From Rhodospirillales bacterium (GTDB taxonomy: Bacteria > Pseudomonadota > Alphaproteobacteria > SP197): DNA of 64,000 bases. Shown here in pieces: positions 1 to 8,520 of the stretch. Position 1 is the first letter of the stretch. Each line of letters starts with the position of its first letter. The translations under genes and the position numbers were made by a program. The notes beneath the pieces are model-generated. The model searched no databases. It was not told the DNA's origin and saw nothing but the letters and a program-made list of their open reading frames with translations. The stretch covers positions 1-64,000 of the forward strand of contig JACONG010000018.1 in assembly GCA_014323865.1 (NCBI GenBank). Direction: 5' to 3'.

Positions 1-525
1 ACTATAATCAGGCCGCTGAGACATCTCCGGCAAATCGACAATCTGAATTTTATCGCTGCAGCTGTCGAAGCCGACCGTCTCCAGGCCCCGGATGCTCTGC
101 CGGCGGGGAACGGCACCTTGACGGGATATGTCAGGGCTGACAATCTTTTCTCGGGTCTTCCCACGCTGGGCAATCTCCAAATCACGGCCAATTTCGATAA
201 TGGCACGGTCAAAACAAAGGCAAGAGCTTTTTCCGGCCTTGCCACCAGTGGTACGGGGGCGTCGACTTTGCATGGCACAAATGTGAATGGAAAGCTGCGT
301 GGTAGAGGAACGATCACTGCAACCGCGATTGAAAGCGCCCTGGCTGGGGACCTTACACTGGTCGGTACGAGCGTCACCACCACAGTCGACGGGGCCATTG
401 CAGGTAACGTGTACCTTAACGATGGGGATTTGCTGGTACACGGAGACCTGACAGGAACCCTTTCCAGATCCGGAGAAAGTGATAGCAATATCGAAGGTGG
501 GGCGTTTTACGCTGTCGAGAACTGA
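1..525 (+). CDS. C-terminal part of a beta-rich, probably secreted protein (cut by the window edge)
   Basis: The frame is open from base 1 to a TGA at 523-525, so 174 residues of a longer protein are present. The sequence is rich in Gly, Thr, Ser, Asn and Ala, with alternating hydrophobic and polar residues and frequent turns (for example GNGTLTGYV, GRGTITATA and a final GGAFYAVEN). That pattern is typical of beta-barrel or beta-sandwich secreted proteins. The last strand pattern recalls the barrel domains of transferrin-binding-protein-like lipoproteins, but I cannot prove membership. The N-terminus and any signal peptide lie outside the window. Two strong hairpins follow the stop codon, so this is the last gene of its transcript. 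Confidence is good that it is coding and low for the family. Confidence 0.55.
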   Translation, partial: TIIRPLRHLRQIDNLNFIAAAVEADRLQAPDALPAGNGTLTGYVRADNLFSGLPTLGNLQITANFDNGTVKTKARAFSGLATSGTGASTLHGTNVNGKLRGRGTITATAIESALAGDLTLVGTSVTTTVDGAIAGNVYLNDGDLLVHGDLTGTLSRSGESDSNIEGGAFYAVEN

Positions 526-540
526 GTACGGAATCAGGAT

Positions 541-563
541 TTCAGGCGGCCACGCCGCCTGAA
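541..563 (+). terminator. Perfect 10-bp hairpin just after the first gene
   Basis: TTCAGGCGGC (541-550) and GCCGCCTGAA (554-563) pair perfectly around a three-base loop. The downstream tract (564-578) is T-rich but interrupted, so this may be a weak terminator or an mRNA 3'-end stabiliser ahead of the stronger terminator at 588-640. Confidence 0.55.
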
Positions 564-587
564 ATCTTCTGTTTCTTCCCGACATCG

Positions 588-640
588 GGACCTCGGGCGG
601 CATGATTGATTTAGCTGCCGCCTGAGGTCCTTTTGTCTTT
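588..640 (+). terminator. Rho-independent terminator
   Basis: A 15-bp stem with one G-U pair forms between 588-602 (GGACCTCGGGCGGCA) and 616-630 (TGCCGCCTGAGGTCC), closed by a 13-base loop. It is followed directly by the T-rich run TTTTGTCTTT on the plus strand, which is the classic arrangement. Confidence 0.85.
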
Positions 641-807
641 ATCCCGCCCGTCTCCCCCCATGCCGTGTGGCTGCGCCATGCCTGCCAGTGCGAGGCCTGG
701 AACAGGTTGATCAAGGACCCGGATCGCACCACCTCGATCGGAGCGAGAAACTGGGCACATGGGCTCTGACCAACGATTTTTGGTATGAGTGTGTCTGTTG
801 CCGCCTA
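641..807. other. Gene-free stretch with possible coding debris
   Basis: No intact gene is seen here. On the plus strand around 667-777 one frame reads WLRHACQCEAWNRLI and ends at a TGA. This faintly recalls the N-terminal domain of gamma-butyrobetaine-type dioxygenases (a WLRD..C.C pattern), but it is too short to assign. Confidence 0.25.
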
Positions 808-1002
808 TCAAGACCGGTGATGGTCGTCACAGTGGCCACAAGAAAGAGGCCGCGGTTGTATGGAGGAGCGATCAAGGATCTGCTCTCCGGCCTTCACCGG
901 GCACCAGCGCACCAGCTTCTTGATGGCTTCGACCTCTGTGGCCGGCAAACCCTCGAACAGCGTGATGCCTGCGAGACTGCGCGTTGTCGTCGTGTCCGCC
1001 AA
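808..1002 (-). pseudogene. Truncated cyclic-nucleotide-binding-domain (Crp/Fnr-like) fragment
   Basis: Reading leftward from a possible TTG start at 1002-1000, which has a G-rich ribosome-binding tract just upstream, the frame gives SLAGITLFEGLPATEVEAI followed by a PVKAGEQILDR segment. That is the usual beginning of a cNMP-binding domain: a short helix, then the first beta strands with the x-G-E-x-I pattern. The similarity stops after the ILDR motif, where a normal domain would continue into the phosphate-binding cassette, and the frame closes at 808. Only about 64 of roughly 150 or more residues remain, so this is a 3'-truncated relic. It lies head to head with putA, so it may once have been a divergent gene. 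Confidence 0.5.
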
Positions 1003-1051
1003 CGGTATTCCCCCGAGTAGGCATGTTGAGCCCTTTCTTATCGCCCCTAGT

Positions 1052-1084
1052 ATCGAAATCTTGGGGAACTCATCGAAATCTTGG
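1052..1084. repeat. Direct repeat upstream of putA
   Basis: ATCGAAATCTTGG occurs at 1052-1064 and again at 1072-1084. The repeat period is 20 bp, close to two helical turns, and it lies about 105 bp before the preferred putA start. It could be a regulator-binding site, but nothing identifies the protein. Confidence 0.4.
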
Positions 1085-1188
1085 CGGGATTCGTAAACAG
1101 ATGTCGCGTTTGATTGTCTATGGTGGTCAAGAACGCCCACGAGCCCGACATTTCGCCGCCTGATTGGCCGCAATTGGAGACCCCGAGA

Positions 1189-4100
1189 ATGACCTTCGTC
1201 TTCGACTCCCTGCCGGATCGCGATGACCTCAATGCCTTGCGGCGGACCTATCGTGCCGACGAGAATGAGGTCGTGGAAACCATGCTGGCCGAAGCGCGCC
1301 TTGGAGATGACGCTGCCCGCAAGGTTGAACGCCTGGCCCGCGACATGGTCGCGCAGGTCCGTGCGCGTCGCCGGGATGCCGGCGGCCTTGATGCCTTCAT
1401 GCACGAGTACGATCTGTCGAGCGACGAGGGTGTTGCGCTCATGTGTCTGGCTGAGGCTCTGCTGCGCGTGCCTGATCCGGAGACGTCTGACCGGCTGATC
1501 CGCGACAAGATCGGCGATGCGGACTGGGCCGATCATGTCGGTGACAGCGAGTCGCTGTTCGTCAATGCCTCGACCTGGGGTCTCATGCTGACGGGCCGGA
1601 TCGTCAGACTGGATTCGGAATGGACCGGGAATGCGCTTGGCCTGCTGGGGCGTCTGGTCAACCGGATCGGCGAACCCATCATCCGCGAGGCGATGGTGCA
1701 TGCCATGCGGATCATTGGACGCCAGTTCGTCATGGGACAGACCATTGATGAGGCGCTCGACCGATCACGCGATGAGCGTGCGAAGGGTTACCGCCATTCC
1801 TTCGACATGCTCGGCGAGGCCGCGCGCACCATGCCGGATGCCGACCGATACATGGCGTCCTATGAGGCCGCGATCGACCGTCTCGGCCCCGCAGCTGACG
1901 ATCCCGACCTCTTCGCCAGACCCAGCATCTCGGTGAAGCTTTCGGCGCTGCATCCGCGCTACGAGCTGTCCCAGCGCGAGCGGGTCATGGCGGAGCTTGC
2001 GCCGCGCCTGATCGTCCTTGCCGAGCGTGCGCGCGACTGCGGTATTGCACTCACGGTCGACGCGGAGGAGGCGGACCGGCTTGAGATCTCTCTGGAGCTC
2101 TTCGGGCTCGCATCAGGGTCGGCCTCGCTCGCCGGATGGGACGGTCTCGGTCTTGCGGTGCAGGCCTATCAGAAGCGCGCGGTCCACGTGCTGGACTTCC
2201 TCGCCGACATGGCGGCGCGCCACGGTCGCCGCATTCCCGTTCGCCTGGTCAAGGGCGCGTACTGGGATACCGAAATCAAACTGTCGCAGGAACAAGGGCT
2301 CGACGGCTATCCGGTCTTCACCCGCAAAGCCTCGACAGATGTCTCCTATATCGCTTGTGCCCGACGCCTGCTGGGCAATGCGGCGGCCTTCTATCCGCAA
2401 TTTGCCACCCACAACGCCCAGACTCTGGCGACGATCCTGATGCTGGCCGGGTCGGAGCGGCGGGACTTCGAATTTCAACGGCTTCACGGCATGGGACAGG
2501 CGCTCTACGAGCGTTTGGTCGAGGAGTCGGGACGCGACATCAGCTGCCGCATCTACGCGCCGGTGGGCAGCCACGAGGACCTGCTGGCCTATCTCGTCCG
2601 GCGACTACTCGAGAACGGTGCCAACACGTCCTTCGTAAATCGGATTGTCGACGATGCGATGCCGATCGAACGACTGGTCGAAAGCCCGGTCGCGGCGGTC
2701 TCGGCCATCGATTCGAAGCCGCACCCCCGGATCGTCCTGCCGCGCGATCTGTTCGGCCCGGGTCGGCGCAACTCCAAGGGCCTTGACCTCAGCGATGTCG
2801 AGGTTCTTGGTGCGCTGGCCAGGGACATGGGACGCGCCAGCGAAACATCCTGGCGGGCGGCGCCGCTGATCGGTGGCGAAATCGTGGGTGGTACGGTCCG
2901 CACGATCACCAACCCCGCGGACCGTCGGGATGATGTCGGCGAGGTCGCTGAGGCCAATGTCGACCTGGTTGATCAGGCTCTGTCGCGCGCGCATGCCGCG
3001 GCACGCGCATGGTCGGACACGCCGGCCGATGAACGGGCATCGTGCCTGGAACGCTTCGCCGACAGGCTCGAGCAGAATATGGCCCAGGCCATGGCGATCG
3101 CTTGTCGTGAGGCGGGCAAGACACTGGCCGACGGGGTTGCCGAGGTGCGCGAGGCGGTCGACTTCTGCCGCTACTACGCGGCTCGCGCCCGCGACGACTT
3201 CGCCGCTCCTGTCACACTTCCGGGACCGACCGGAGAGACGAACACGATTGCGCTGCACGGACGCGGTGTTTTTGTCTGCATCTCACCCTGGAACTTCCCG
3301 CTGGCGATCTTCTGCGGTCAGGTCACCGCTGCCCTCGCGGCCGGCAACGCGGTGATCGCGAAACCGGCCGAGCAGACTCCGCTGATGGCGTTGTTTGCAG
3401 CTCGTCTTCTGCACGAGGCCGGTGTTCCCGGGGACGTTCTTCATTTGCTGCCCGGCGACGGTGCAACAGTGGGTGCTGCGCTGGTGGCCGACCCGCGCGT
3501 CGCGGGCGTCGCCTTCACGGGATCGACCGAGACCGCGCAGCTTATCAACCGCAAACTGGCCGAGCGATCCGGACCGATCGTGCCGTTGATCGCAGAGACC
3601 GGCGGTCAAAACGCCATGATCGTGGATTCCACGGCGCTGCCGGAGCAGGTCACGGCCGATGTGATCCATTCGGCCGTCAACAGCGCAGGACAGCGCTGTT
3701 CGGCGCTGCGTGTCCTGTGTCTGCAGGAGGAGGTGGCGGACAAGACCATCGCCATGCTGACCGGCGCGATGGCGGAACTGAAGGTCGGCGATCCCGCCTT
3801 GCTCGCGACCGATGTCGGACCGGTCATCGACGATGAGGCGAAGGGTGTGCTGGAGGCCCATGTCGCGCGCATGGGTCAGGAGGCGACCGTGATCTACCGC
3901 TCGCTGCTGGGTCCCGAGACGGAGTACGGGACCTTCGTTGCGCCGACAGTGATCGAGATCGATGCGCTCTCACGTCTGGAGCGGGAGGTGTTCGGACCCG
4001 TGCTCCATGTCATGCGGTTTTCACAGGGCCGGCTCGACGATCTGATCGACGCCATCAACGGCACCGGCTACGGCCTCACGCTCGGGATCCACACGCGTAT

Positions 4101-4335
4101 CGATTCGGTAGCAGAGCACATCGCGGATCGTGCCGAGGTCGGCAATATCTACGTCAACCGCAACATGATCGGTGCGATCGTGGGCAGCCAGCCGTTCGGT
4201 GGCGAGCGGCTCTCGGGGACCGGGCCGAAGGCCGGCGGGCCCCGCTATCTCCATCGTTTTGCGACCGAACGGGTCGTTTCAACGGACACGACGGCGGCCG
4301 GCGGCAACGCAGGACTCATGACCCTGGACGACTAG
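1189..4335 (+). CDS. putA: Bifunctional proline dehydrogenase / L-glutamate gamma-semialdehyde dehydrogenase PutA
   Basis: The enzyme oxidises proline to pyrroline-5-carboxylate with FAD and then to glutamate with NAD+. The N-terminal half holds the PRODH barrel signatures SVKLSALHPRYE and LVKGAYWDTEIK. The C-terminal half is an aldehyde dehydrogenase with the glutamate motif AETGGQNAM and the catalytic Cys (about residue 837) in NSAGQRCSAL. With this start it has 1048 residues, the size of the short PutA type that lacks an N-terminal DNA-binding domain, so it should not repress its own gene. I chose the ATG at 1189, which has GGAGA upstream; a TTG at 1114 would add 25 residues. The stop codon shares CTAG (4332-4335) with the convergent neighbour. 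Identification is secure; the exact start is less so. Confidence 0.95.
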   Translation: MTFVFDSLPDRDDLNALRRTYRADENEVVETMLAEARLGDDAARKVERLARDMVAQVRARRRDAGGLDAFMHEYDLSSDEGVALMCLAEALLRVPDPETSDRLIRDKIGDADWADHVGDSESLFVNASTWGLMLTGRIVRLDSEWTGNALGLLGRLVNRIGEPIIREAMVHAMRIIGRQFVMGQTIDEALDRSRDERAKGYRHSFDMLGEAARTMPDADRYMASYEAAIDRLGPAADDPDLFARPSISVKLSALHPRYELSQRERVMAELAPRLIVLAERARDCGIALTVDAEEADRLEISLELFGLASGSASLAGWDGLGLAVQAYQKRAVHVLDFLADMAARHGRRIPVRLVKGAYWDTEIKLSQEQGLDGYPVFTRKASTDVSYIACARRLLGNAAAFYPQFATHNAQTLATILMLAGSERRDFEFQRLHGMGQALYERLVEESGRDISCRIYAPVGSHEDLLAYLVRRLLENGANTSFVNRIVDDAMPIERLVESPVAAVSAIDSKPHPRIVLPRDLFGPGRRNSKGLDLSDVEVLGALARDMGRASETSWRAAPLIGGEIVGGTVRTITNPADRRDDVGEVAEANVDLVDQALSRAHAAARAWSDTPADERASCLERFADRLEQNMAQAMAIACREAGKTLADGVAEVREAVDFCRYYAARARDDFAAPVTLPGPTGETNTIALHGRGVFVCISPWNFPLAIFCGQVTAALAAGNAVIAKPAEQTPLMALFAARLLHEAGVPGDVLHLLPGDGATVGAALVADPRVAGVAFTGSTETAQLINRKLAERSGPIVPLIAETGGQNAMIVDSTALPEQVTADVIHSAVNSAGQRCSALRVLCLQEEVADKTIAMLTGAMAELKVGDPALLATDVGPVIDDEAKGVLEAHVARMGQEATVIYRSLLGPETEYGTFVAPTVIEIDALSRLEREVFGPVLHVMRFSQGRLDDLIDAINGTGYGLTLGIHTRIDSVAEHIADRAEVGNIYVNRNMIGAIVGSQPFGGERLSGTGPKAGGPRYLHRFATERVVSTDTTAAGGNAGLMTLDD

Positions 4336-5339
4336 AGGGTCGCCGACAGGCTGATCGCGCCGAACTGGTCGACGTCTTCCTGTCCGTCGAACTCTTTCGT
4401 CCGCATGCGATGCGTGAAGGTCAGGCGCATGTGGCCCCAGGTCAGCGCGATACCGGTCTGGAACTCGCCGACGAACGGGTTCTTGTCGACGCTGTGGCTA
4501 TGGGTGAACGTGTTGCCGTCGAGGAAGATGTTGCGTGCCACGAAGCGCGCCTCGGCGCCGGCGAAGACGTACCAGCCGAGACTGTCCCAACTGCCGGGAA
4601 GGAAGTATTCGGAACCGGCGATACCCGCGCCGATTCGGGGTGCGCCATAGTCCTGTCTGAGGTCCTGACCGATGCGCATCTCGGCACCGAGCCCGGCATA
4701 GGTGTGCACGTTGCCCAGCGCGAACGATCCGCGCGTCGTCAGGTCCCATTCGAGGCCGAGACCGCTGAGATCGGCATCCTTCACCGTGCGGTGCTGGCGC
4801 TCATAGAAGAGGTTGATTGCAGGTTCGTTGCTGAGCTGGTGGTCCCAGCCCTTCGGCCGAGGTGCCTTGATGATCTCGTGAAACCAGATTTGCATCTCAT
4901 CGGCATAGGACGCCGGACCGATGACGCCCAGCGAGAGGCTGGCGCGGTCGAGCCTGTCGCCGTTGTCAGCGGCGAGTCCGATGTCGCCCCGCAGCCAGCC
5001 GGCATAGGGCCGATCGTCAACCAGAAGGTTGGGGCTGCGGATGTCGTTCGGCGTGAACATGCTCTGCGCGATGGTGATGCCCCATCGCTTGCCGCCGCCA
5101 ACATCGAACATCGGCAGCAAGTTGGCGCCGTTGACCACGAGGTCGGGAATGTCTTTGGCGCCGCTCAGGTAAGAGAGCTGCATGCCGTGGGTGTATTCGC
5201 CGTCGTCGTTCGAGACGAAGAAGTCGTTCTCGGTCTGGATGCCTACGATCTGGCCGGGCTCTTCGGCAACGGCAAGGCCTGCCGGCAGCAACAGTGCTGT
5301 CAGCGCACCAAAGAGACTGCTCCTGGCCCGGCTGATCAT
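4332..5339 (-). CDS. LpxR-like outer-membrane lipid A 3'-O-deacylase family protein (DUF2219)
   Basis: This 335-residue protein has a signal peptide (MISRARSSLFGALTALLLPA, cleaved near AVAEE) followed by repeated amphipathic strands ending in an aromatic-poor SATL C-terminus, as expected of a 12-stranded outer-membrane barrel. LpxR-type motifs are present: the early ENDFF motif, YTHGMQLSY, and a catalytic-type His in WFHEIIKAPRPKGWDHQL followed by Glu. Family members remove the 3' acyloxyacyl chain from lipid A. The ATG at 5339-5337 overlaps the TGA of the upstream alcohol dehydrogenase by one base (TGATG), so the two are probably translationally coupled, although their functions have no obvious link. 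Confidence 0.85.
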   Translation of the reverse strand: MISRARSSLFGALTALLLPAGLAVAEEPGQIVGIQTENDFFVSNDDGEYTHGMQLSYLSGAKDIPDLVVNGANLLPMFDVGGGKRWGITIAQSMFTPNDIRSPNLLVDDRPYAGWLRGDIGLAADNGDRLDRASLSLGVIGPASYADEMQIWFHEIIKAPRPKGWDHQLSNEPAINLFYERQHRTVKDADLSGLGLEWDLTTRGSFALGNVHTYAGLGAEMRIGQDLRQDYGAPRIGAGIAGSEYFLPGSWDSLGWYVFAGAEARFVARNIFLDGNTFTHSHSVDKNPFVGEFQTGIALTWGHMRLTFTHRMRTKEFDGQEDVDQFGAISLSATL

Positions 5340-6502
5340 CAGTTGAGCCTCCCCTCCAGAGCATTGGTGAACATGTGCGCCAGATTGTCGTTGTCGAGCG
5401 GGACCGGGTTGGTGCCGGCGGTGGGATCGTTCACGGCCTGGGCGATCACCGTGTCGACCCGGCTGTTGTCGACGCCGATATCGGCCAGCGTGTGCTCGAT
5501 ACCGATTTTGGTCCGCAGTTCCAGGACCCATTCCATGACGGCATCGAACCCGTCACCGATATCCAGGTAGCGCGCCAGGGCGGCGTAGCGATCGGCGACC
5601 GTATCGCGGTTGAAGGCCATCACGTAGGGCATCACAACGGCGTTGGTGCGTCCGTGGTGAGTGTTGAAGAGTGCGCCGATGGGATGCGACAGCGAATGGA
5701 TGGCACCCAGGCCCTTCTGGAAAGCGGTGGCACCCATGGTCGCGGCAATCTGCATGTGCCCGCGAGCATCGATGTCTCTGCCATCGGCCACGGCGACGGG
5801 CAGCCATTCCTTGACCAGACGCATGCCTTCAAGCGCGATGCCGTCGGCCATGGGGTGGTAGCCTGGAGCGCTGTAGGCCTCCAGGCAGTGGGCGAGGGCA
5901 TCCATGCCGGTCCAGGCCGTGATGCTGGCGGGCAGCCCAACCGTCAGCGCGGGGTCTTCGATGACGATGCCGGGCAACATCCGAGGGTGATAGAGGATCT
6001 TTTTGGTCTGATCGGCTTCGTCGATGATCACTGCTGCACGGCCTACTTCGGAGCCGGTGCCAGAGGTCGTCGGGACGGCGACGATCGGCAGGATCGCGTC
6101 GGCGTTGGCATGGGTCCAGTTGTCGCCGCGGTCCTCGAAATCGAACATCGAACGGGTCTGGCCGGCCATGAAGGCGATGGTTTTGCCGGCATCCATGGCG
6201 CTGCCGCCGCCGAAGACGATCACGCCATCGTGGCCGCCCGAACGAATCACCTCGAGACCGCAATCGACGTCGGAACCGAGCGGGTTCGGGTTGATGTCCG
6301 AGAAGACATCGGTCGGAAGGCCCGCGGCACGGTTCGCAGCGACCGCATCGGCGATCATCGGCAGATCGGCGATGCCGGGGTCGGTCACGAGCAGCGCTTT
6401 CGTGATGCCCAGCTCGCTGCACACCGCGGCAAGCTCCGTGATGCGGCCGTCGCCGAAACGAATGGCGGTGGGGTAATTCCAGTTGGCGGCTGAAATCGTC
6501 AT
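5339..6502 (-). CDS. Iron-containing alcohol dehydrogenase
   Basis: A 387-residue member of the group III (Fe-dependent) alcohol dehydrogenases. The N-terminal nucleotide-binding fold shows FGGGSAMDAGK and the phosphate-contacting PTTSGTGSEV. Metal ligands are visible as the Asp and first His in GMDALAHCLEAY and two His in the SLSHPIGALFNTHHG segment. It probably interconverts an alcohol and an aldehyde or a semialdehyde; the substrate cannot be read from sequence. AAGGAGAG stands just before the ATG. It is the first gene of a two-gene unit with the LpxR-like gene. A second, more distant family member lies at 56952-58127. Confidence 0.92.
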   Translation of the reverse strand: MTISAANWNYPTAIRFGDGRITELAAVCSELGITKALLVTDPGIADLPMIADAVAANRAAGLPTDVFSDINPNPLGSDVDCGLEVIRSGGHDGVIVFGGGSAMDAGKTIAFMAGQTRSMFDFEDRGDNWTHANADAILPIVAVPTTSGTGSEVGRAAVIIDEADQTKKILYHPRMLPGIVIEDPALTVGLPASITAWTGMDALAHCLEAYSAPGYHPMADGIALEGMRLVKEWLPVAVADGRDIDARGHMQIAATMGATAFQKGLGAIHSLSHPIGALFNTHHGRTNAVVMPYVMAFNRDTVADRYAALARYLDIGDGFDAVMEWVLELRTKIGIEHTLADIGVDNSRVDTVIAQAVNDPTAGTNPVPLDNDNLAHMFTNALEGRLN

Positions 6503-6561
6503 GATGGGCTCTCCTTGTCGGATGGAGCTCTCGTTTGCCCCGCCGAAACGGCGGATGCAAG

Positions 6562-7494
6562 ATGCTGCGGCAAACCCCAGACAAATATGGCTTCTGCGTG
6601 ACCGCGCTTCCCGTCATCTTCGACTGCGATCCCGGCAAGGATGATGCCTTCGCGCTGTTTCTCGCGCTGGCGCTGCCCGACGTTTTTGACGTTCTTGCCG
6701 TCACCACCGTGGCCGGCAACGTCGCGGTCGAGCGCACATCGGTCAACGCCCGGCGCATCGTCGAAGCGGCCGGACGGCCGGACATTCCGGTCTACGCCGG
6801 TTGCGAGCGGCCCATGCTGCGGCGTCTCAAGACAGCCACAGAGACCCACGGCATCGACGGGCTCGGCGGTTCCGGGTTACCGGAACCCGCCGAGGGGCCC
6901 TTGGAAACCCATGCCGTCACGGCGCTGATCCGTCTTCTCGAGGCGAGCGACCGGCCCGTAACGATCGTCGCGATCGGGCCGCTGACCAACATCGCCACGA
7001 TGCTGATCGCCCATCCCGACATCGCTTCGAGTATCGGTCATCTTGCCGTCATGGGCGGGGCATCCGGGCGCGGCAACATGACCGCACGCGCGGAGTTTAA
7101 CATCCACGTCGATCCCCATGCGGCTCATGTTGCCCTGTCGGTTGCCTCTCCGATCTCGCTTGTCACGCTGGACACCACGAGTAACCTGCGTCCGCCGATG
7201 ACATGGTTTGACGCCATGGGGGATTTCGGCCGGCCGGGTGCGGCCCTTCTAGGCATGTGGCGCGCGGCGCCGGTGGCGCTCTACGACGTCGCGGTGACGG
7301 GCCTGCTGGCCTGGCCGGATATCTTCACGCTCGAAGAAGGCGCCGTCGATGTTGTCATCGAGGACGGTAACCAGTGCGCCCGAACGGTGATCACGCCCGG
7401 GGCAGGCCCGGTGCAGGTCGTGACGGCCATTGATCAGCAGACCTTCCTCGATCGTACAGCCCACGCCATGAAGGCATTTGGAGTGGCTCCCTAG
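6562..7494 (+). CDS. Inosine-uridine-preferring nucleoside hydrolase family protein
   Basis: The protein of about 310 residues starts its mature fold with VIFDCDPGKDDAFAL, the Asp-rich calcium-binding motif of the IU-nucleoside hydrolases. It also has the conserved GPLTNIA segment, MGGA and a later EFNIHVDPHA, which supplies further metal and substrate contacts. It would cleave the N-glycosidic bond of ribonucleosides for salvage. The start is uncertain: ATG 6562 is used here, while GTG 6598 would begin nearer the fold and TTG 6535 further out. It is transcribed divergently from the alcohol dehydrogenase and ends tail to tail with the next gene, sharing the CTAG at 7491-7494. Confidence 0.9.
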   Translation: MLRQTPDKYGFCVTALPVIFDCDPGKDDAFALFLALALPDVFDVLAVTTVAGNVAVERTSVNARRIVEAAGRPDIPVYAGCERPMLRRLKTATETHGIDGLGGSGLPEPAEGPLETHAVTALIRLLEASDRPVTIVAIGPLTNIATMLIAHPDIASSIGHLAVMGGASGRGNMTARAEFNIHVDPHAAHVALSVASPISLVTLDTTSNLRPPMTWFDAMGDFGRPGAALLGMWRAAPVALYDVAVTGLLAWPDIFTLEEGAVDVVIEDGNQCARTVITPGAGPVQVVTAIDQQTFLDRTAHAMKAFGVAP

Positions 7495-8456
7495 GCGACC
7501 CTGTCGGGCGGCTCCTCACCGCGGAAGAAGGCGTCCAGGTTGTCAAGCGCCCGGAAGCCCATGGCATCGCGGGTCGCCATGGTGGCGCTGCCCAGATGGG
7601 GCAACAGGAACGCGTTGGTCAGATTCCGGTAGCCCGGGTGGATGTTCGGTTCGCCGTCGAAAACGTCGATTCCGGCCGCGAAGAGCTTGCCGGCGTTCAG
7701 CGCTGCGATCAGGGCGCCGTCGTCGATCACATTGCCACGGGCCGTGTTCACCACAATCGCACCGTCCGGGAGCCTGGAGATTCGCTCTTCGTTGATCAGC
7801 TTCACGGTGTCGGACGTCGACGGACAGTGGATCGACAGGATGTTGCTGACTGCCAGCAGGTCGTCGAGCTCACCATGGAATGTGGCGCCGAATTCCAGTT
7901 CTGCCGGAAGCTTCGAGCGGTTGTGGTAGTGCACTTCCATGCCGAAACCGGCCGCGCGCCGCGCAACGGCCTGTCCGATCCGGCCCATGCCGAGGATGCC
8001 CAGGCGGTTGCCACTGACATGGATGCCCCGCATGCCGGTCGGTGACCAGGCACCCCAGGTCGCCTCGCGCACCATGCGTTCGCCCTCGTAGGCACGGCGC
8101 GCGGCACCCAGTATCAGGAGCATTGCGATGTCGGCGGTCGCATCGGTCAGAACGTCGGGCGTGTTGGTGACGACGATGCCGCGTTCCCTGGCGGCCGCTA
8201 CGTCGATGTGCTCGAAGCCGACGGAGAAGGTGGCGATCACCTTCACGCTGTCGTCCAGCCCGGCGATCACGTCGGCCGTGATCTTGTCGGTCGGGCAGGG
8301 CAGCAGGGCATCGGCGCCGCGACAACCGGCGATGACCTCATCGGCGCTGGGCAAGTGGTCGTCGGAATTGAGCCGGGGCTCGTAGTCGCGACCCAAGCGC
8401 GTTTCGACGCCCTCGGGCAGGGTACGCGTGACAAAAACGACAGGCTTGCTCGTCAT
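7491..8456 (-). CDS. D-2-hydroxyacid dehydrogenase, glyoxylate/hydroxypyruvate reductase (D-glycerate dehydrogenase) type
   Basis: A 321-residue NAD(P)-dependent reductase. The Rossmann signature is GNRLGILGMGRIGQAVA. The catalytic Arg is in VNTARGNVIDDGAL, the Glu in GIDVFDGEP and the His in LLPHLGSAT, so the Arg-Glu-His triad is complete. Overall similarity is to the GyaR/GhrB group, which reduces glyoxylate or hydroxypyruvate. The ATG at 8456-8454 follows a GGGG-rich stretch. About 60 bp separate it from the divergent EipB-like gene, so a shared promoter region is likely. Confidence 0.9.
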   Translation of the reverse strand: MTSKPVVFVTRTLPEGVETRLGRDYEPRLNSDDHLPSADEVIAGCRGADALLPCPTDKITADVIAGLDDSVKVIATFSVGFEHIDVAAARERGIVVTNTPDVLTDATADIAMLLILGAARRAYEGERMVREATWGAWSPTGMRGIHVSGNRLGILGMGRIGQAVARRAAGFGMEVHYHNRSKLPAELEFGATFHGELDDLLAVSNILSIHCPSTSDTVKLINEERISRLPDGAIVVNTARGNVIDDGALIAALNAGKLFAAGIDVFDGEPNIHPGYRNLTNAFLLPHLGSATMATRDAMGFRALDNLDAFFRGEEPPDRVA

Positions 8457-8520
8457 ATTGTGATCCCCGACAGAGATGTACCGATTGATTCCGGAAAGCC
8501 GCGCGTACTTAATGGATGCC

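Noticed and set aside
5375-6493. Plus-strand frame opposite the first iron alcohol dehydrogenase
   Set aside because: It is a mirror of a gene with complete metal-binding motifs on the other strand.
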